From: Chryseobacterium aahli
Lineage (GTDB): Bacteria; Bacteroidota; Bacteroidia; Flavobacteriales; Weeksellaceae
NCBI RefSeq assembly: GCF_022699665.1
Contig: NZ_JALDNB010000016.1
Coordinates: 1 to 64,000, forward strand
Length of the DNA stretch: 64,000 nucleotides
Direction: 5' to 3'
Shown: piece after piece, positions 51,566 through 60,488 of the stretch
Position numbering within the stretch: position 1 is the stretch's first letter
How the letters are laid out: the number at the start of each line of letters is the position of its first letter
Notes under the pieces: generated by a model
Told to the model about the DNA's origin: nothing
The model's input: the letters and a program-made list of their open reading frames with translations, nothing else
The model's database searches: none
Translations under genes and position numbers: made by a program

Positions 51566-52039
51566 TCAATTCTCTGTTATTCTTTTTGTTTCTTTAATTG
51601 TATATAATATTCGTATCAAAAATGAAACTCCAAATAAATACATTAACACTGAAGTTAATAATACGACTATAGACCAAGTTTCTTTTTTTTCATCCTTTAA
51701 AATATAAAAAATCATTAACAACAAAACTGCAATACCAAAAATTGAAAATAAACACCAGAATTGATATATTGGATTTAATTTTCTCAATTCTTTATTTGCA
51801 TGCTTCTCAATTTTTGCATATTCTTTTGTCGTTTTGGTAATTACATTTTTAATATCCCCAGGATTATTTTGAAGCTCTTCTGTTGCTTTTTTATCTATTT
51901 CTTCTTGAGAAAGTTGTAATAACTCTCGTCTTCTTTTCTCACCAGCAGCAAATGTTGACAACAAGTTAATCATTATGGGAACAACAAATGTTATAGTTGC
52001 AATAATTATGCGAGAATATATATCTATACACTCCTTCAT
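51566..52039 (-). CDS. Small membrane protein of unknown function
   Basis: A 157-residue protein with one N-terminal hydrophobic segment (about 10-32, IIIATITFVVPIMINLLSTFAAG), a charged helical middle (KRRRELLQLSQEEIDKK) and two C-terminal segments (about 95-115 and 123-145). The start overlaps the lepA stop by one base (TAATG). No family is recognised. The pair with the following soluble protein could be an accessory insert after lepA. Confidence 0.6.
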   Translation of the reverse strand: MKECIDIYSRIIIATITFVVPIMINLLSTFAAGEKRRRELLQLSQEEIDKKATEELQNNPGDIKNVITKTTKEYAKIEKHANKELRKLNPIYQFWCLFSIFGIAVLLLMIFYILKDEKKETWSIVVLLTSVLMYLFGVSFLIRILYTIKETKRITEN

Positions 52040-53835
52040 TAATCATTCAATTTTAAAACAGCCATAAACGCCGACTGCGGCACTTCTACTCTACCAATCT
52101 GCTTCATTTTCTTCTTCCCTTCTTTCTGCTTTTCAAGAAGCTTTCTCTTTCTTGAGATATCACCTCCGTAACATTTTGCGGTAACATCTTTTCGTAAAGC
52201 TTTAATCGTTTCTCTTGCAATAACTTTTGCTCCCAAAGCGGCCTGAACAGCAATATCAAACTGTTGTCTTGGGATCAGTTCACGAAGTTTCTCACACATT
52301 TTTTTACCGATATAATAGGCATTTGAATCGTGAATTAGTGAAGATAAGGCATCTACCATATCTCCGTTGATCAGGATATCCATTTTCACCAATTTCGAAG
52401 CACGCATCCCGATGGGCGAATAATCGAATGACGCATATCCTTTAGAAATAGATTTCAGACGGTCGTAAAAGTCAAAAACAACCTCAGCTAAAGGCATATT
52501 GAAGGTCAATTCCACTCTGTCGGCCGTCAGATAACTTTGGTTAACGATTTCACCTCTTTTCTCGATACAAAGTGTCATTACGGATCCAACAAAGTCAGAT
52601 TTTGTAATGATAGAAGCTTTGATATAAGGCTCTTCCACTCGGTCCAAAAGATTGGGATCAATCATTTCAGACGGGTTGTTAATCAAAATCGAAACGTCCG
52701 GTTCTCTTTTAGAATATCCTAAATACGACACGTTGGGAACGGTCGTGATAACATCCATATTAAATTCTCTATCTAGTCTTTCCTGCACGATTTCCATGTG
52801 AAGCATTCCTAAGAATCCACAACGGAAACCAAAACCAAGAGCCGCAGAACTTTCTGGTTCGAAAACCAAAGAAGCATCGTTCAATCTCAATTTTTCTAAT
52901 GAAAATCTCAATTCTTCAAAATCCTCAGACTCGATAGGATAAATACCAGCAAAGACCATTGGTTTTACTTCCTCAAAGCCGTCAATCGCTGCAGCTGCAG
53001 GATTTACGAAAGAAGTAATCGTATCTCCCACTTTCACTTCACGGGCATCTTTAATCCCGGAGATAATATATCCTACATCACCACATTCAATTGTCTTTTT
53101 CGGAACCTGTTTTAGTTTTAAAGTTCCTACCTCATCTGCACCGTATTCTTTACCTGTAGCAAAAAACATGATTTTCTCGTTTTTAGAAATACTTCCGTTC
53201 ACCACTTTGAAATATGCTTCAATTCCTCTGAACGGATTATAAACCGAGTCAAAAATCAAAGCCTGAAGTGGCGCGTCAGGGTCTCCAACTGGTGGCGGAA
53301 CTCTTTTTACAATCTGCTCCAGCAAATCATGAACACCTTCTCCCGTTTTCCCGGAAACTCTAAGAACATCTTCGTATTTACATCCGATCAGTCCCATAAT
53401 TTCGTCGGTAACTTCTTCAGGATTCGCTGATGGAAGGTCAATTTTATTTAGAATCGGAATAATTTCCAAGTCGTTTTCTAAAGCCAGATACAAATTACTA
53501 ATTGTTTGTGCCTGAATGCTTTGTGCAGCATCAACAATCAAAAGTGCACCTTCACAAGCTGCAATCGAACGGGAAACTTCGTAAGAAAAATCTACGTGTC
53601 CCGGTGTATCAATAAGGTTTAAAATATATTTTTCGCCATTAAGCTCATAATCCATCTGGATGGCGTGAGATTTTATCGTGATCCCACGTTCTTTTTCCAA
53701 ATCCATATCATCAAGCGTCTGAGATTGTAATTCTCTCTGAGTCACCGTGTTGGTATACTCCAAAAGACGGTCTGCCAAAGTAGATTTACCGTGGTCAATA
53801 TGGGCGATTATGCAAAAATTTCGTATGTTTTTCAT
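52039..53835 (-). CDS. lepA: Elongation factor 4 (LepA)
   Basis: A 598-residue ribosomal GTPase that helps back-translocation or recovery of stalled ribosomes. G1 [11 protein letters not shown]3 DTPGHVDF, G4 NKIDLP, and the LepA-specific C-terminus ([37 protein letters not shown]) are intact. Length matches the family. A -7 box TATCTTTG lies 20 bases before the start. Confidence 0.97.
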   Translation of the reverse strand: MKNIRNFCIIAHIDHGKSTLADRLLEYTNTVTQRELQSQTLDDMDLEKERGITIKSHAIQMDYELNGEKYILNLIDTPGHVDFSYEVSRSIAACEGALLIVDAAQSIQAQTISNLYLALENDLEIIPILNKIDLPSANPEEVTDEIMGLIGCKYEDVLRVSGKTGEGVHDLLEQIVKRVPPPVGDPDAPLQALIFDSVYNPFRGIEAYFKVVNGSISKNEKIMFFATGKEYGADEVGTLKLKQVPKKTIECGDVGYIISGIKDAREVKVGDTITSFVNPAAAAIDGFEEVKPMVFAGIYPIESEDFEELRFSLEKLRLNDASLVFEPESSAALGFGFRCGFLGMLHMEIVQERLDREFNMDVITTVPNVSYLGYSKREPDVSILINNPSEMIDPNLLDRVEEPYIKASIITKSDFVGSVMTLCIEKRGEIVNQSYLTADRVELTFNMPLAEVVFDFYDRLKSISKGYASFDYSPIGMRASKLVKMDILINGDMVDALSSLIHDSNAYYIGKKMCEKLRELIPRQQFDIAVQAALGAKVIARETIKALRKDVTAKCYGGDISRKRKLLEKQKEGKKKMKQIGRVEVPQSAFMAVLKLND

Positions 53836-53854
53836 TTAAGAACTATGTAATTTG

Positions 53855-53862
53855 CAAAGATA
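53855..53862 (-). promoter_or_regulatory. lepA -7 box TATCTTTG
   Basis: An exact TAnnTTTG match on the minus strand, ending 20 bases from the start codon. No TTG lies at the usual distance; the stem of the next gene's terminator occupies that position. Confidence 0.5.
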
Positions 53863-53868
53863 AAAAAA

Positions 53869-53889
53869 AGAGGGACAAATCGTCTCTCT
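53869..53889 (-). terminator. Terminator of the paralogue gene at 53950
   Basis: A seven-base stem AGAGGGA/TCTCTCT with one G-U pair, followed on the minus strand by CTTTTTTTTATC. It separates that gene from lepA. Confidence 0.6.
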
Positions 53890-53949
53890 TAATTTTGCAG
53901 GATGCGTTTATTTTATTAAAACTGAACACCTTTTAGAAATCTAAATTAT

Positions 53950-54981
53950 CTATTCATCAGAAAAATCATATTCTCCAGTAAGAGAATCTATGTAAATTTC
54001 CATAATTTCATCTCTTTTCATTTTATTTTGTCTGATGCTTCTGTCGATTACACTTACAAGCCCGATGGCAATCCCATTGTATACTCCACCGACTCCAACA
54101 GAGAATGAAGAAGATTTTGCAGGAAGAATGAGACCTCGGTTACTCATCAGATAAAATCCTTTTTCATTTTTAAATACTTCCATAAAACCTGAAAAAGTAT
54201 GTTTGTAGATTTTCCCATTTTCTATGTAAGCAAACATTTCATGTGTTGAGATTTTATCTTTTTTTCCATTCTCTTCTTTTATGGCTCTTGTTACATCTCC
54301 TTTGTCATTTCTTTCAAAAATATATTTTCCTTGTAATGGAATTTGATGCAAAAAAGATTGATGGTCTAAATAAATCCCATCTTTTAATTGACTGCTTGTA
54401 TAGGCTTCAGAATTACTTTTTACGTAAGATTCATAATCTGCTAAAGCATCTGATGTAACAAAGTTCTCATCAGCCTTCTTCGTATATGTTTTCTTCATAA
54501 ACATCGCAAAAACTACCGGAATGTTTTTTACAACAACATCTGAAATATTTTTACTTTTAAAACTGTACACCGTATCTTTTTTGTACAAAAATGAATAGCG
54601 CTCACCTTCCTTCAGAAAGGTTTGAGCGGAAAATTCTACGTCAGCCTCTGTTTCTTTACCAGAAGTTTCGCCTATTGTGGTCTTTAATTTCTTTAAAACT
54701 AAAACCAATTCGTGTTTTCCGCCTTTATGATTGCTATCTGTGTACCATTTGCTTAAAAAATCATTTGCAGTAACCGGAAAAACGACTTCCTTTATTTCCT
54801 TACCATCACCAAAAGGCATCTCTCCTATTTTTTTATCATCTCTCTGATCAATCACTTCAAGAGATTTGTAGATATTTCCTTTAGGATTTGACAGATTTCC
54901 ACGCTCTTTAATAATCTCTTCATTTTGCGCAAAACAAACGATCGAAAAAAGAATAAAAATGATTTGATTGATTTTTCTCAT
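53950..54981 (-). CDS. Secreted protein of unknown function, paralogue A
   Basis: A 343-residue protein with a signal peptide (MRKINQIIFILFSIVCFAQ). Central blocks are VLVLKKLKTTIGE, GIYLDHQSFLHQIPLQGKYIFERNDKGDV and KIYKHTFSGFMEVFKNEKGFYLMSNRG. The end is MEIYIDSLTGEYDF. It aligns with the next gene product along its length. I chose ATG 54981 because a longer frame from 55011 begins upstream of a consensus -7 box TACTTTTG (55006-54999). No family is recognised. Confidence 0.65.
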   Translation of the reverse strand: MRKINQIIFILFSIVCFAQNEEIIKERGNLSNPKGNIYKSLEVIDQRDDKKIGEMPFGDGKEIKEVVFPVTANDFLSKWYTDSNHKGGKHELVLVLKKLKTTIGETSGKETEADVEFSAQTFLKEGERYSFLYKKDTVYSFKSKNISDVVVKNIPVVFAMFMKKTYTKKADENFVTSDALADYESYVKSNSEAYTSSQLKDGIYLDHQSFLHQIPLQGKYIFERNDKGDVTRAIKEENGKKDKISTHEMFAYIENGKIYKHTFSGFMEVFKNEKGFYLMSNRGLILPAKSSSFSVGVGGVYNGIAIGLVSVIDRSIRQNKMKRDEIMEIYIDSLTGEYDFSDE

Positions 54982-55025
54982 TATGTAAAGATTTATTTCA
55001 AAAGTAATCATTTATTTAAATCAAA

Positions 55026-55053
55026 CGACCCTCACAATAAATTGCAAAGGTCG
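55026..55053 (-). terminator. Terminator hairpin after paralogue B, duplicated copy
   Basis: Arms CGACCCT and AAGGTCG (one C-A mismatch) around a loop containing CACAATAAATTG. The sequence is nearly identical to 56182-56211, with one base changed in about 29. Confidence 0.6.
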
Positions 55054-55072
55054 GAATATGATCTATAAAAAT

Positions 55073-56110
55073 CTATTTTTCGAAAATATAAGTTCCTGTC
55101 AAAGAATCAATATAAATATTTGCTTCTATTGTAGATTTAAAACCCATGCCATTTACCGCCCCATTGTTCTTGTTGGATCCCGAATCTATTGCAGCACCAA
55201 TAACAGCACCAACAATCCCTCCCGCAACAGCACCAACAAGAACACCTCCCGTTTTAGATTCTGCAAAAAGATTTGCTCTTGAAGAGTAAATATAAAACCC
55301 TTTTTCATCTTTTTTCATTTCATCAAAACCAACTGGTGTAAGTTTGTAAGCCTTACCTCCTTCCACATAGCAGAACATTTCAGATAAAGAGGTTTGCAGA
55401 TCTTTATGCATCAATCTTACTACTTTACCTTTTCTATTTTTTCCAATAGAATAATCACCATTGGGTTCTTGGTTATAAAAGCTTTTAAAATCTGTATAAA
55501 CACCCTCTTTTAATTCAGAATTGTTAAGGGCTTCATAGTTTTTACTTAAATATAAGTTATAATTATGAATCTCATTTTCAGGAATAGAATAAGAGGTAAT
55601 TGTATTAGAATAAGAGGCTTTTATAAACTCTGTGATAATTTCTGAAATCTGCTCAGCCAAATATTTAGGTGCATGTGCCACTCTTTTTGGATTACAGACA
55701 ATCACATTCTCAAAACGGTAAATAAAGTAGTAATTATTATTTCTTTTTAGAAAACTTGAGACTTTTATTTTAGTTTTAGCATAAGGGTATTCTTTATCTT
55801 GATCCTGCTCGTTATAGACCTTTAATTCTTCCAGTATTATAACAATATCTTTGTTTCCTGTCTTTTTATTGTCTTCCAAAAACGAGTTTTCTATGTGACT
55901 TTTCACATCTTCATTTTCAAATCTTACTTCTACTAATTCTCCTTTATCATCTATTATACCTATATTTTTATCCTGTCTGTTATCAATAAAAGTAAGTGAT
56001 TTTGTAAGTCCTTTTTTATCTTTAATGTTTTGTTTAAAATTAATCGTTTCCATTTTCTGAGCAATGAGCGAAATAGAAAATAGAAGAAACAAAAGAAGTT
56101 TTTTCATCAT
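55073..56110 (-). CDS. Secreted protein of unknown function, paralogue B
   Basis: A 345-residue protein with a signal peptide (about 1-17, SISLIAQ). It shares order and motifs with paralogue A: IVIILEELKVYN, GVYTDFKSFYNQEPNGDYSIGKNRKGKV, KAYKLTPVGFDEMKKDEKGFYIYSSRA and the end ANIYIDSLTGTYIFEK. A glycine-rich segment GGVLVGAVAGGIVGAVIGAAID (about 290-311) could be a membrane-inserting hairpin as in glycine-zipper proteins. The other copy lacks that length of zipper. A -7 box TATTTTTG is at 56128-56121. Confidence 0.65.
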   Translation of the reverse strand: MMKKLLLFLLFSISLIAQKMETINFKQNIKDKKGLTKSLTFIDNRQDKNIGIIDDKGELVEVRFENEDVKSHIENSFLEDNKKTGNKDIVIILEELKVYNEQDQDKEYPYAKTKIKVSSFLKRNNNYYFIYRFENVIVCNPKRVAHAPKYLAEQISEIITEFIKASYSNTITSYSIPENEIHNYNLYLSKNYEALNNSELKEGVYTDFKSFYNQEPNGDYSIGKNRKGKVVRLMHKDLQTSLSEMFCYVEGGKAYKLTPVGFDEMKKDEKGFYIYSSRANLFAESKTGGVLVGAVAGGIVGAVIGAAIDSGSNKNNGAVNGMGFKSTIEANIYIDSLTGTYIFEK

Positions 56111-56181
56111 TAAATTTTTACAAAAATAAAGATTAGAGATTGATAAGTAAATTAAATTTTCCTGAAATTTTTCAAAATTAA

Positions 56182-56211
56182 ACGACCCTCACAATAAATT
56201 GCAAGGGTCGT
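56182..56211 (-). terminator. Terminator after the Spy-like gene
   Basis: Perfect eight-base arms ACGACCCT/AGGGTCGT with a 14-base loop, 22 bases beyond the stop codon. Duplicate of the hairpin at 55026-55053. Confidence 0.75.
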
Positions 56212-56233
56212 CCAACATTAAAAAAATAAACTA

Positions 56234-56746
56234 TTATGGGTTTTGCTTGGGTTTTGAACCCCTATTCTTCCCATCGTGAGGTTTTCTTTCATTCATCTTA
56301 TCTCTCATCATACCTTCCGATTGAAACAACTTCAAAACTTTTTGGCACGGAATGACGGTTTGCATCTTTTCCGCATATTTTTTTCTGTTATCTAATAATT
56401 TTTGTCCTACATCAAAGCTCTGTTGCAGTTTTACTTTTGCTTCATCTTCTGATAAAGTTTCCGGATTAAAATTAGAATCAAACTGACTTTTTATTTTCTT
56501 CTGATTATCCAAATATTCGTTATACATTGCTGTAAATTCGTTTTTGTCTTTCGGGTCTACATCAAGATTATCAAGCACCATATTATTTCTAAACTGCGTA
56601 AGAAGCGCTTTTCTCTCGTCAGGCGAAAGATTATTGATAACTTCTTTTCTTTGCTTAGGATCCATCTTTCTCCAATCGTAATCCGTCTTCTGGGCATTTA
56701 AGCCAAAGCCATAAATAACAAGAAGTGCAAATAATATTTTTTTCAT
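56234..56746 (-). CDS. Periplasmic Spy/CpxP-like protein of the sigma operon
   Basis: A 170-residue protein with a signal peptide (about 1-18, GLNAQ). Repeated helical patterns KMDPKQRKEVINNLSPDERKAL, LQQSFDVGQKLLDNRKKYAEKM and a basic tail suggest an all-helical periplasmic protein of the Spy/heavy-metal-sensor type. It is the third gene after the ECF sigma factor and the anti-sigma gene (5 bases away), a common arrangement in Bacteroidetes envelope-stress operons. Confidence 0.7.
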   Translation of the reverse strand: MKKILFALLVIYGFGLNAQKTDYDWRKMDPKQRKEVINNLSPDERKALLTQFRNNMVLDNLDVDPKDKNEFTAMYNEYLDNQKKIKSQFDSNFNPETLSEDEAKVKLQQSFDVGQKLLDNRKKYAEKMQTVIPCQKVLKLFQSEGMMRDKMNERKPHDGKNRGSKPKQNP

Positions 56747-56751
56747 CTCTT

Positions 56752-57477
56752 TTAATTATATAAGTCCAAATAAACATCCTGTGTTGAATTGTTGGCTAAT
56801 TCTGTAATTTCAGAATTAGAAAACGAATCCAAATATTCTGCCATTTGAGCTTCTGTTTTCTTAGAAACCGGTTTCACCGTTTGTGGCTTTGTTTCCGTTT
56901 TCTGAGGAATATCAGCAATCGTTTTTATCTGTGGATTCGTCTGCTGATTGTCAATTGTTTGATTGTTATTTTCAACAGAAGTTAAATCAGATTTTAAAGT
57001 CTCATAAGCAATCTCGCTTTCTTTTTTTGGAGCGGAGTTTGTTGCATAATTTTCTGTAAAATCCTGATCTTTATTTGAATCAGAAAAAGAATTATACAAA
57101 AAAGTTGACCCAAAAATCAGTGCCAATGAAGCTGCAGCTGCGTATGCCCAATTTAATTTAAAAATCGGTGCTTTTTTATCTGCCTTTATCTCACTCAATA
57201 CCTTTTCCTGAATGTTTTCAAAGATATTTTCAGGTACTTGATAAATGTTCTTGCGCTCTAAGTTTTCCATATCAAAAGCATTTACTGCACCCAATACTCT
57301 CTTTTGAATATCTTCAAACATATTTTCAGGAACTGTGTAAATGTTTTTTCGTTCTAAATTATCCAGATCAAAATCATTCACATTATCCAATACGCTATCC
57401 TGAATATTTTCAAACATATTGTCAGGAACTTTGTAAATGTTCTTGCGTTCTAATTTATCTAGATCAAAATCTTTCAT
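56752..57477 (-). CDS. Anti-sigma factor-like protein with three N-terminal repeats
   Basis: A 241-residue inner-membrane protein. Residues 4-99 are three 32-residue repeats (FDLDKLERKNIYKVPDNMF and near copies). One membrane helix follows at about 109-130 (WAYAAAASLALIFGSTFLYNSF), then a periplasmic tail rich in T, K and Q. N-terminal cytoplasmic sequence and a single span fit an anti-sigma factor that holds the sigma protein encoded 18 bases upstream. Most relatives, from memory, have one such N-terminal unit, so triplication is unusual. Confidence 0.72.
   Translation of the reverse strand: MKDFDLDKLERKNIYKVPDNMFENIQDSVLDNVNDFDLDNLERKNIYTVPENMFEDIQKRVLGAVNAFDMENLERKNIYQVPENIFENIQEKVLSEIKADKKAPIFKLNWAYAAAASLALIFGSTFLYNSFSDSNKDQDFTENYATNSAPKKESEIAYETLKSDLTSVENNNQTIDNQQTNPQIKTIADIPQKTETKPQTVKPVSKKTEAQMAEYLDSFSNSEITELANNSTQDVYLDLYN
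57181..57468 (-). repeat. Three tandem 96-base coding repeats in the anti-sigma gene
   Basis: Units at 57468-57373, 57372-57277 and 57276-57181 each encode 32 residues sharing the LERKNIY and VPENMF-type core. In-frame length means the copies can change number without a frameshift. Confidence 0.8.
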
Positions 57478-57495
57478 GTCGTTGTTTCTAAAAAA

Positions 57496-58047
57496 TTATC
57501 TTTCGTAATTTTCTTTAATATATTCCTCTATTTTCTGTTTGGCGTAATGATAATTTGTCTTTAAAGTCCCTATCGACATATCTACAATTTTAGATATCTC
57601 TTCATAGGGCAAATCATCATAATACCGCATCATAAATACCAATTTCTGCTTCTCAGGCAGGCTTTGTATGGCTTTCTGCAAGAAGACCTGTATTTCTTCA
57701 GCATCACTGTGCACATTATCTGCCACCAAATTTTGCATGTAATATTCGGGATCTTCATCCGTTTTCTGCATTTTCTTCAGCTTGTTGATTTGCTGTAACG
57801 CTTCATTGGTTGCAATTCTGTACAGCCATGTGTACAGCTGACTATCATTTTTGAACTGGTGAAAATTCTGATATGCTTTGATGAAAGTCTCCTGCAAAGT
57901 GTCCTGAGCAAGGTCTCCGTCAACAATGATTCTTCTGATATGCCAATACAATCTACTCTGATAAGCATCCATCAGCACACGAACTCCCTTCTCTTGAGTT
58001 CGGGGGTTTTGCATAAGTGCAATAATCTCCGCGTCTTTAATCTTCAT
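57496..58047 (-). CDS. ECF-type RNA polymerase sigma factor
   Basis: A 183-residue sigma-70 family protein. Region 2: LYWHIRRIIVDGDLAQDTLQETFIKAYQNFHQF and TWLYRIATNEALQQINKLKK. Region 4: SLPEKQKLVFMMRYYDDLPYEEISKIVDMSIGTLKTNYHYAKQKI. No regions 1 or 3. The first gene of a three-gene operon with an anti-sigma and a Spy-like protein, so it probably answers envelope stress. A complete promoter lies upstream. Confidence 0.92.
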   Translation of the reverse strand: MKIKDAEIIALMQNPRTQEKGVRVLMDAYQSRLYWHIRRIIVDGDLAQDTLQETFIKAYQNFHQFKNDSQLYTWLYRIATNEALQQINKLKKMQKTDEDPEYYMQNLVADNVHSDAEEIQVFLQKAIQSLPEKQKLVFMMRYYDDLPYEEISKIVDMSIGTLKTNYHYAKQKIEEYIKENYER

Positions 58048-58072
58048 AAGATGCTTTCATTGTTTTGGATTA

Positions 58073-58105
58073 CAAAAGTATTTAAAAGTTAAATTACTTA
58101 TTCAA
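58073..58105 (-). promoter_or_regulatory. Promoter of the ECF sigma operon
   Basis: Minus strand TTG at 58105-58103, a 22-base spacer, and TACTTTTG at 58080-58073, 26 bases before the start codon. Confidence 0.65.
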
Positions 58106-58386
58106 TTTTTGATCCAATATATTAGTTAGTTATAAATCTTTTTAAACGCTAAGGTCGCTATGATTTATTTTTATGAGCATTTTTTTCGCTCGCAAAGGCA
58201 TTTCATTCAGCTACGATCACAAGTTTTTCCTCTGCTGAGTGTTAACGCCATTGCGAACGAAAAATATTTAATTGATTGCTAAAAAAACTTTGCAAACCTT
58301 GCTTAAAAAACATTTAAACTAAAACAAATTATAAAAACTTCCATCCTCTCTCTTCGGGCTTCCTTTCGCTAATCAACCTAAAATCC
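58106..58386. repeat. Intergenic region with CGCAAAGG-type repeats
   Basis: The 351-base gap 58048-58398 has no gene. Besides the two promoters it contains AACGCTAAGGTCGC and CGCTCGCAAAGGCAT segments (58147-58202) resembling 27580-27600. These are short genus-type repeats with unknown role. Confidence 0.4.
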
Positions 58387-58398
58387 TATCTTTGTTTT

Positions 58399-59151
58399 AT
58401 GCAAATTGTAATCATCGGTTCCGGTAATGTAGCTTATCATTTGGCTAAAGCTTTTACTCAAAAAAATATTCCTTTGGCTCAGCTATTTGGGAGAAATGAG
58501 GAAGATTTAAACAAAATATCTCAGGAATTAAACATTCCATATTCTACAAATAATTTGGAAGATGCAGATTTGTATATCATCTGTGTAAGTGACAGTTCTG
58601 TGGAAAATGTATCTCAATTAATTACTAAAAAAGATTGTCTAGTTGCCCATACTTCAGGTTCATTGCCTAAAGAAATTTTGATAGGAGAGTACAGAAAGTC
58701 AAGCTTTTATCCTTTACAGACGTTTTCAAAAACTAAAGAATTGGATTATTCTAAAATTCCTTTTTTTATTGAAACTGAAAATTCTGAAGATCAAAAAATT
58801 TTAGCTGAATTAGCTTCTCAAATTTCAGAAAATGTGATGGAAAGCAGTCATCAAAAGAGAAAATACATTCATCTGACTGCAGTTTTTGCCTGCAATTTTG
58901 TAAATCATCTTTTTTCGAGAGCGAAAGAAATTTCAGATGCTCAGGAAATTCCGTTTGATTATTTTTTACCGCTGATTGATGAAACAGTGAAAAAGATCCA
59001 CGAAATAGAACCCAAATCAGCACAAACCGGACCTGCCGTGAGAAGCGACAAACGAGTTTTGGAATTGCATGAGCAGTTATTAACAAATGAAAGTCTGGAA
59101 ATTTATAAAACAATGAATCATTCTATTAAAAAAATGTATGATTTAGAATAA
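58399..59151 (+). CDS. Rossmann-like and DUF2520 domain protein
   Basis: A 250-residue oxidoreductase-like protein. The N-terminal Rossmann fold starts at once, MQIVIIGSGNVAYHLAKAF with GSGNVA at 7-12. The C-terminal DUF2520 has HTSGSLPKEIL, FYPLQTFSK and AVFACNFVNHLFSRAKEI, then GPAVRSDKRVLELH. Similar to pyrroline-carboxylate or ketopantoate reductase relatives; substrate unknown. The -7 box TATCTTTG at 58387-58394 is only 4 bases before the ATG, so the mRNA may be leaderless. Confidence 0.88.
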   Translation: MQIVIIGSGNVAYHLAKAFTQKNIPLAQLFGRNEEDLNKISQELNIPYSTNNLEDADLYIICVSDSSVENVSQLITKKDCLVAHTSGSLPKEILIGEYRKSSFYPLQTFSKTKELDYSKIPFFIETENSEDQKILAELASQISENVMESSHQKRKYIHLTAVFACNFVNHLFSRAKEISDAQEIPFDYFLPLIDETVKKIHEIEPKSAQTGPAVRSDKRVLELHEQLLTNESLEIYKTMNHSIKKMYDLE

Positions 59152-59193
59152 AAACATTGCAATTTGCTATCTTTGGGGAAATCACAGAATAAA

Positions 59194-59949
59194 ATGAAAA
59201 CAAATTTCGTCCCTTCACTGATCATCGGAATCGCAGTAATTATCACAGCATTGATACTAGGTTCCAGCTTCAAAAACAGAAATGTAAAACAAGATACCAT
59301 ATCTGTAACGGGTCTGGGATCAAAAGATTTTACCTCTGATGAAATACGTTGGGGAGGAAGTTTTGATGCTTCCGCAATGGATGCAAAAGATGCTTACAAT
59401 ATAATTTTACAGGATAAAGAAAAAGTAAAAGCCTTTTTTCAGAGCAAAGGTTTTAAAGCCGGTGAATTTTCTTTTGGTGGTGTCAATTTTTCAAAATCCT
59501 ATCGTACCGTTACCAGCAAAGATGCTGAAGGAGTTGAAAAGTCTGAAGATATTTTTGACGGTTATAAAGCCACACAAAGCATTTCATTTACTGCAAGGAA
59601 AAATCCGGATCTTATGAAAAAGATAGAAACTGTGATGGACAAAACTGCAGAATTGATCAACAGTGGAGTACAGTTTGAGCCGGGAACGCCACAGTATACG
59701 TATTCTGATCTTGCTTCACTAAAGCATAATTTAATAGAAGCCGGCGCCAAAGATGCCATGCAGCGAGCAGAAAAAATTGTCAATACCGCAGATGGAAGCC
59801 TCGGAAAACTGAAAGATGCTTCGATGGGTGTATTTCAAATTACTGCAAAAGGTTCAACGGATGAAGACAGCTATGGAGGAAATTTTGATACTTCAAGCAA
59901 AGCAAAATCTGCAAGAATTACGGTAAGACTTACTTACAATTTAGATTAA
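59194..59949 (+). CDS. SIMPL (DUF541) domain protein
   Basis: A 251-residue protein with an N-terminal membrane anchor (about 8-27, SLIIGIAVIITALILGSSF). The SIMPL/BP26 domain has ISVTGLGSKDFTSDEIRW, DLASLKHNLIEAGAKDAMQRAEKI and AKSARITVRLTYNL at the end. Family members form periplasmic or membrane-bound ring assemblies of unknown role. I chose ATG 59194 (MKTNFVPSL); an upstream start at 59164 would lie before the -7 box TATCTTTG at 59168-59175. Confidence 0.85.
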   Translation: MKTNFVPSLIIGIAVIITALILGSSFKNRNVKQDTISVTGLGSKDFTSDEIRWGGSFDASAMDAKDAYNIILQDKEKVKAFFQSKGFKAGEFSFGGVNFSKSYRTVTSKDAEGVEKSEDIFDGYKATQSISFTARKNPDLMKKIETVMDKTAELINSGVQFEPGTPQYTYSDLASLKHNLIEAGAKDAMQRAEKIVNTADGSLGKLKDASMGVFQITAKGSTDEDSYGGNFDTSSKAKSARITVRLTYNLD

Positions 59950-59963
59950 ATGATATTCAATAA

Positions 59964-60482
59964 ATGAGTTATAAAGAGAAATTAAAAGATATAAAAGCAT
60001 TTGTTTTTGATGTAGACGGAGTTTTCACCGACGGAAGCGTTTATCTGATGCCGGGTGGAAACATGAGTAGAGTGATGAATGTTCTGGATGGTTATGCAGT
60101 CGTTAAAGCTTTAAAAAATGATTATCTGATCGGAGTAATTACCGGAGGAAATGATGAAATGGTGAGACATCGTATCAATTATCTTGGGATTGAGGATTAT
60201 TACGCAAAATCACATGATAAAATGGTAGATTATGCAGATTTTAAGGCTAAATATAACCTTAAAAATGAAGAAATTCTCACGATGGGAGATGACCTTCCAG
60301 ATCTTCACATGATGCAGAATTCGGCGATTTCTACCTGTCCAGAAAATGCCGTTCCGGAAATCAAAAATATTGCAGATTATATTTCAGAAAAGCAGGGCGG
60401 AAGCGGTGCTGTACGCGATGTGATAGAACAGGTGATGAAAGTACAGGGAAAATGGCATGATGATAACACACAATCTGTTTAA
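59964..60482 (+). CDS. kdsC: 3-deoxy-D-manno-octulosonate 8-phosphate phosphatase (KdsC-like)
   Basis: A 172-residue HAD-superfamily phosphatase acting in Kdo synthesis for LPS. Motif I FVFDVDGVFTDGSVYL near 13-28, a GVITGGNDEMV segment, motif III lysine AKSHDKMVDYADF and motif IV EILTMGDDLPDLHMM. Short size without a cap domain matches KdsC. Only 14 bases after the SIMPL gene and 6 before maf, so it is co-transcribed. Confidence 0.9.
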   Translation: MSYKEKLKDIKAFVFDVDGVFTDGSVYLMPGGNMSRVMNVLDGYAVVKALKNDYLIGVITGGNDEMVRHRINYLGIEDYYAKSHDKMVDYADFKAKYNLKNEEILTMGDDLPDLHMMQNSAISTCPENAVPEIKNIADYISEKQGGSGAVRDVIEQVMKVQGKWHDDNTQSV

Positions 60483-60488
60483 ATTAAT

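Noticed and set aside
57168-57491. A 107-codon plus-strand frame opposite the anti-sigma gene
   Set aside because: It is the reverse strand of three tandem coding repeats and has repeat-derived composition.
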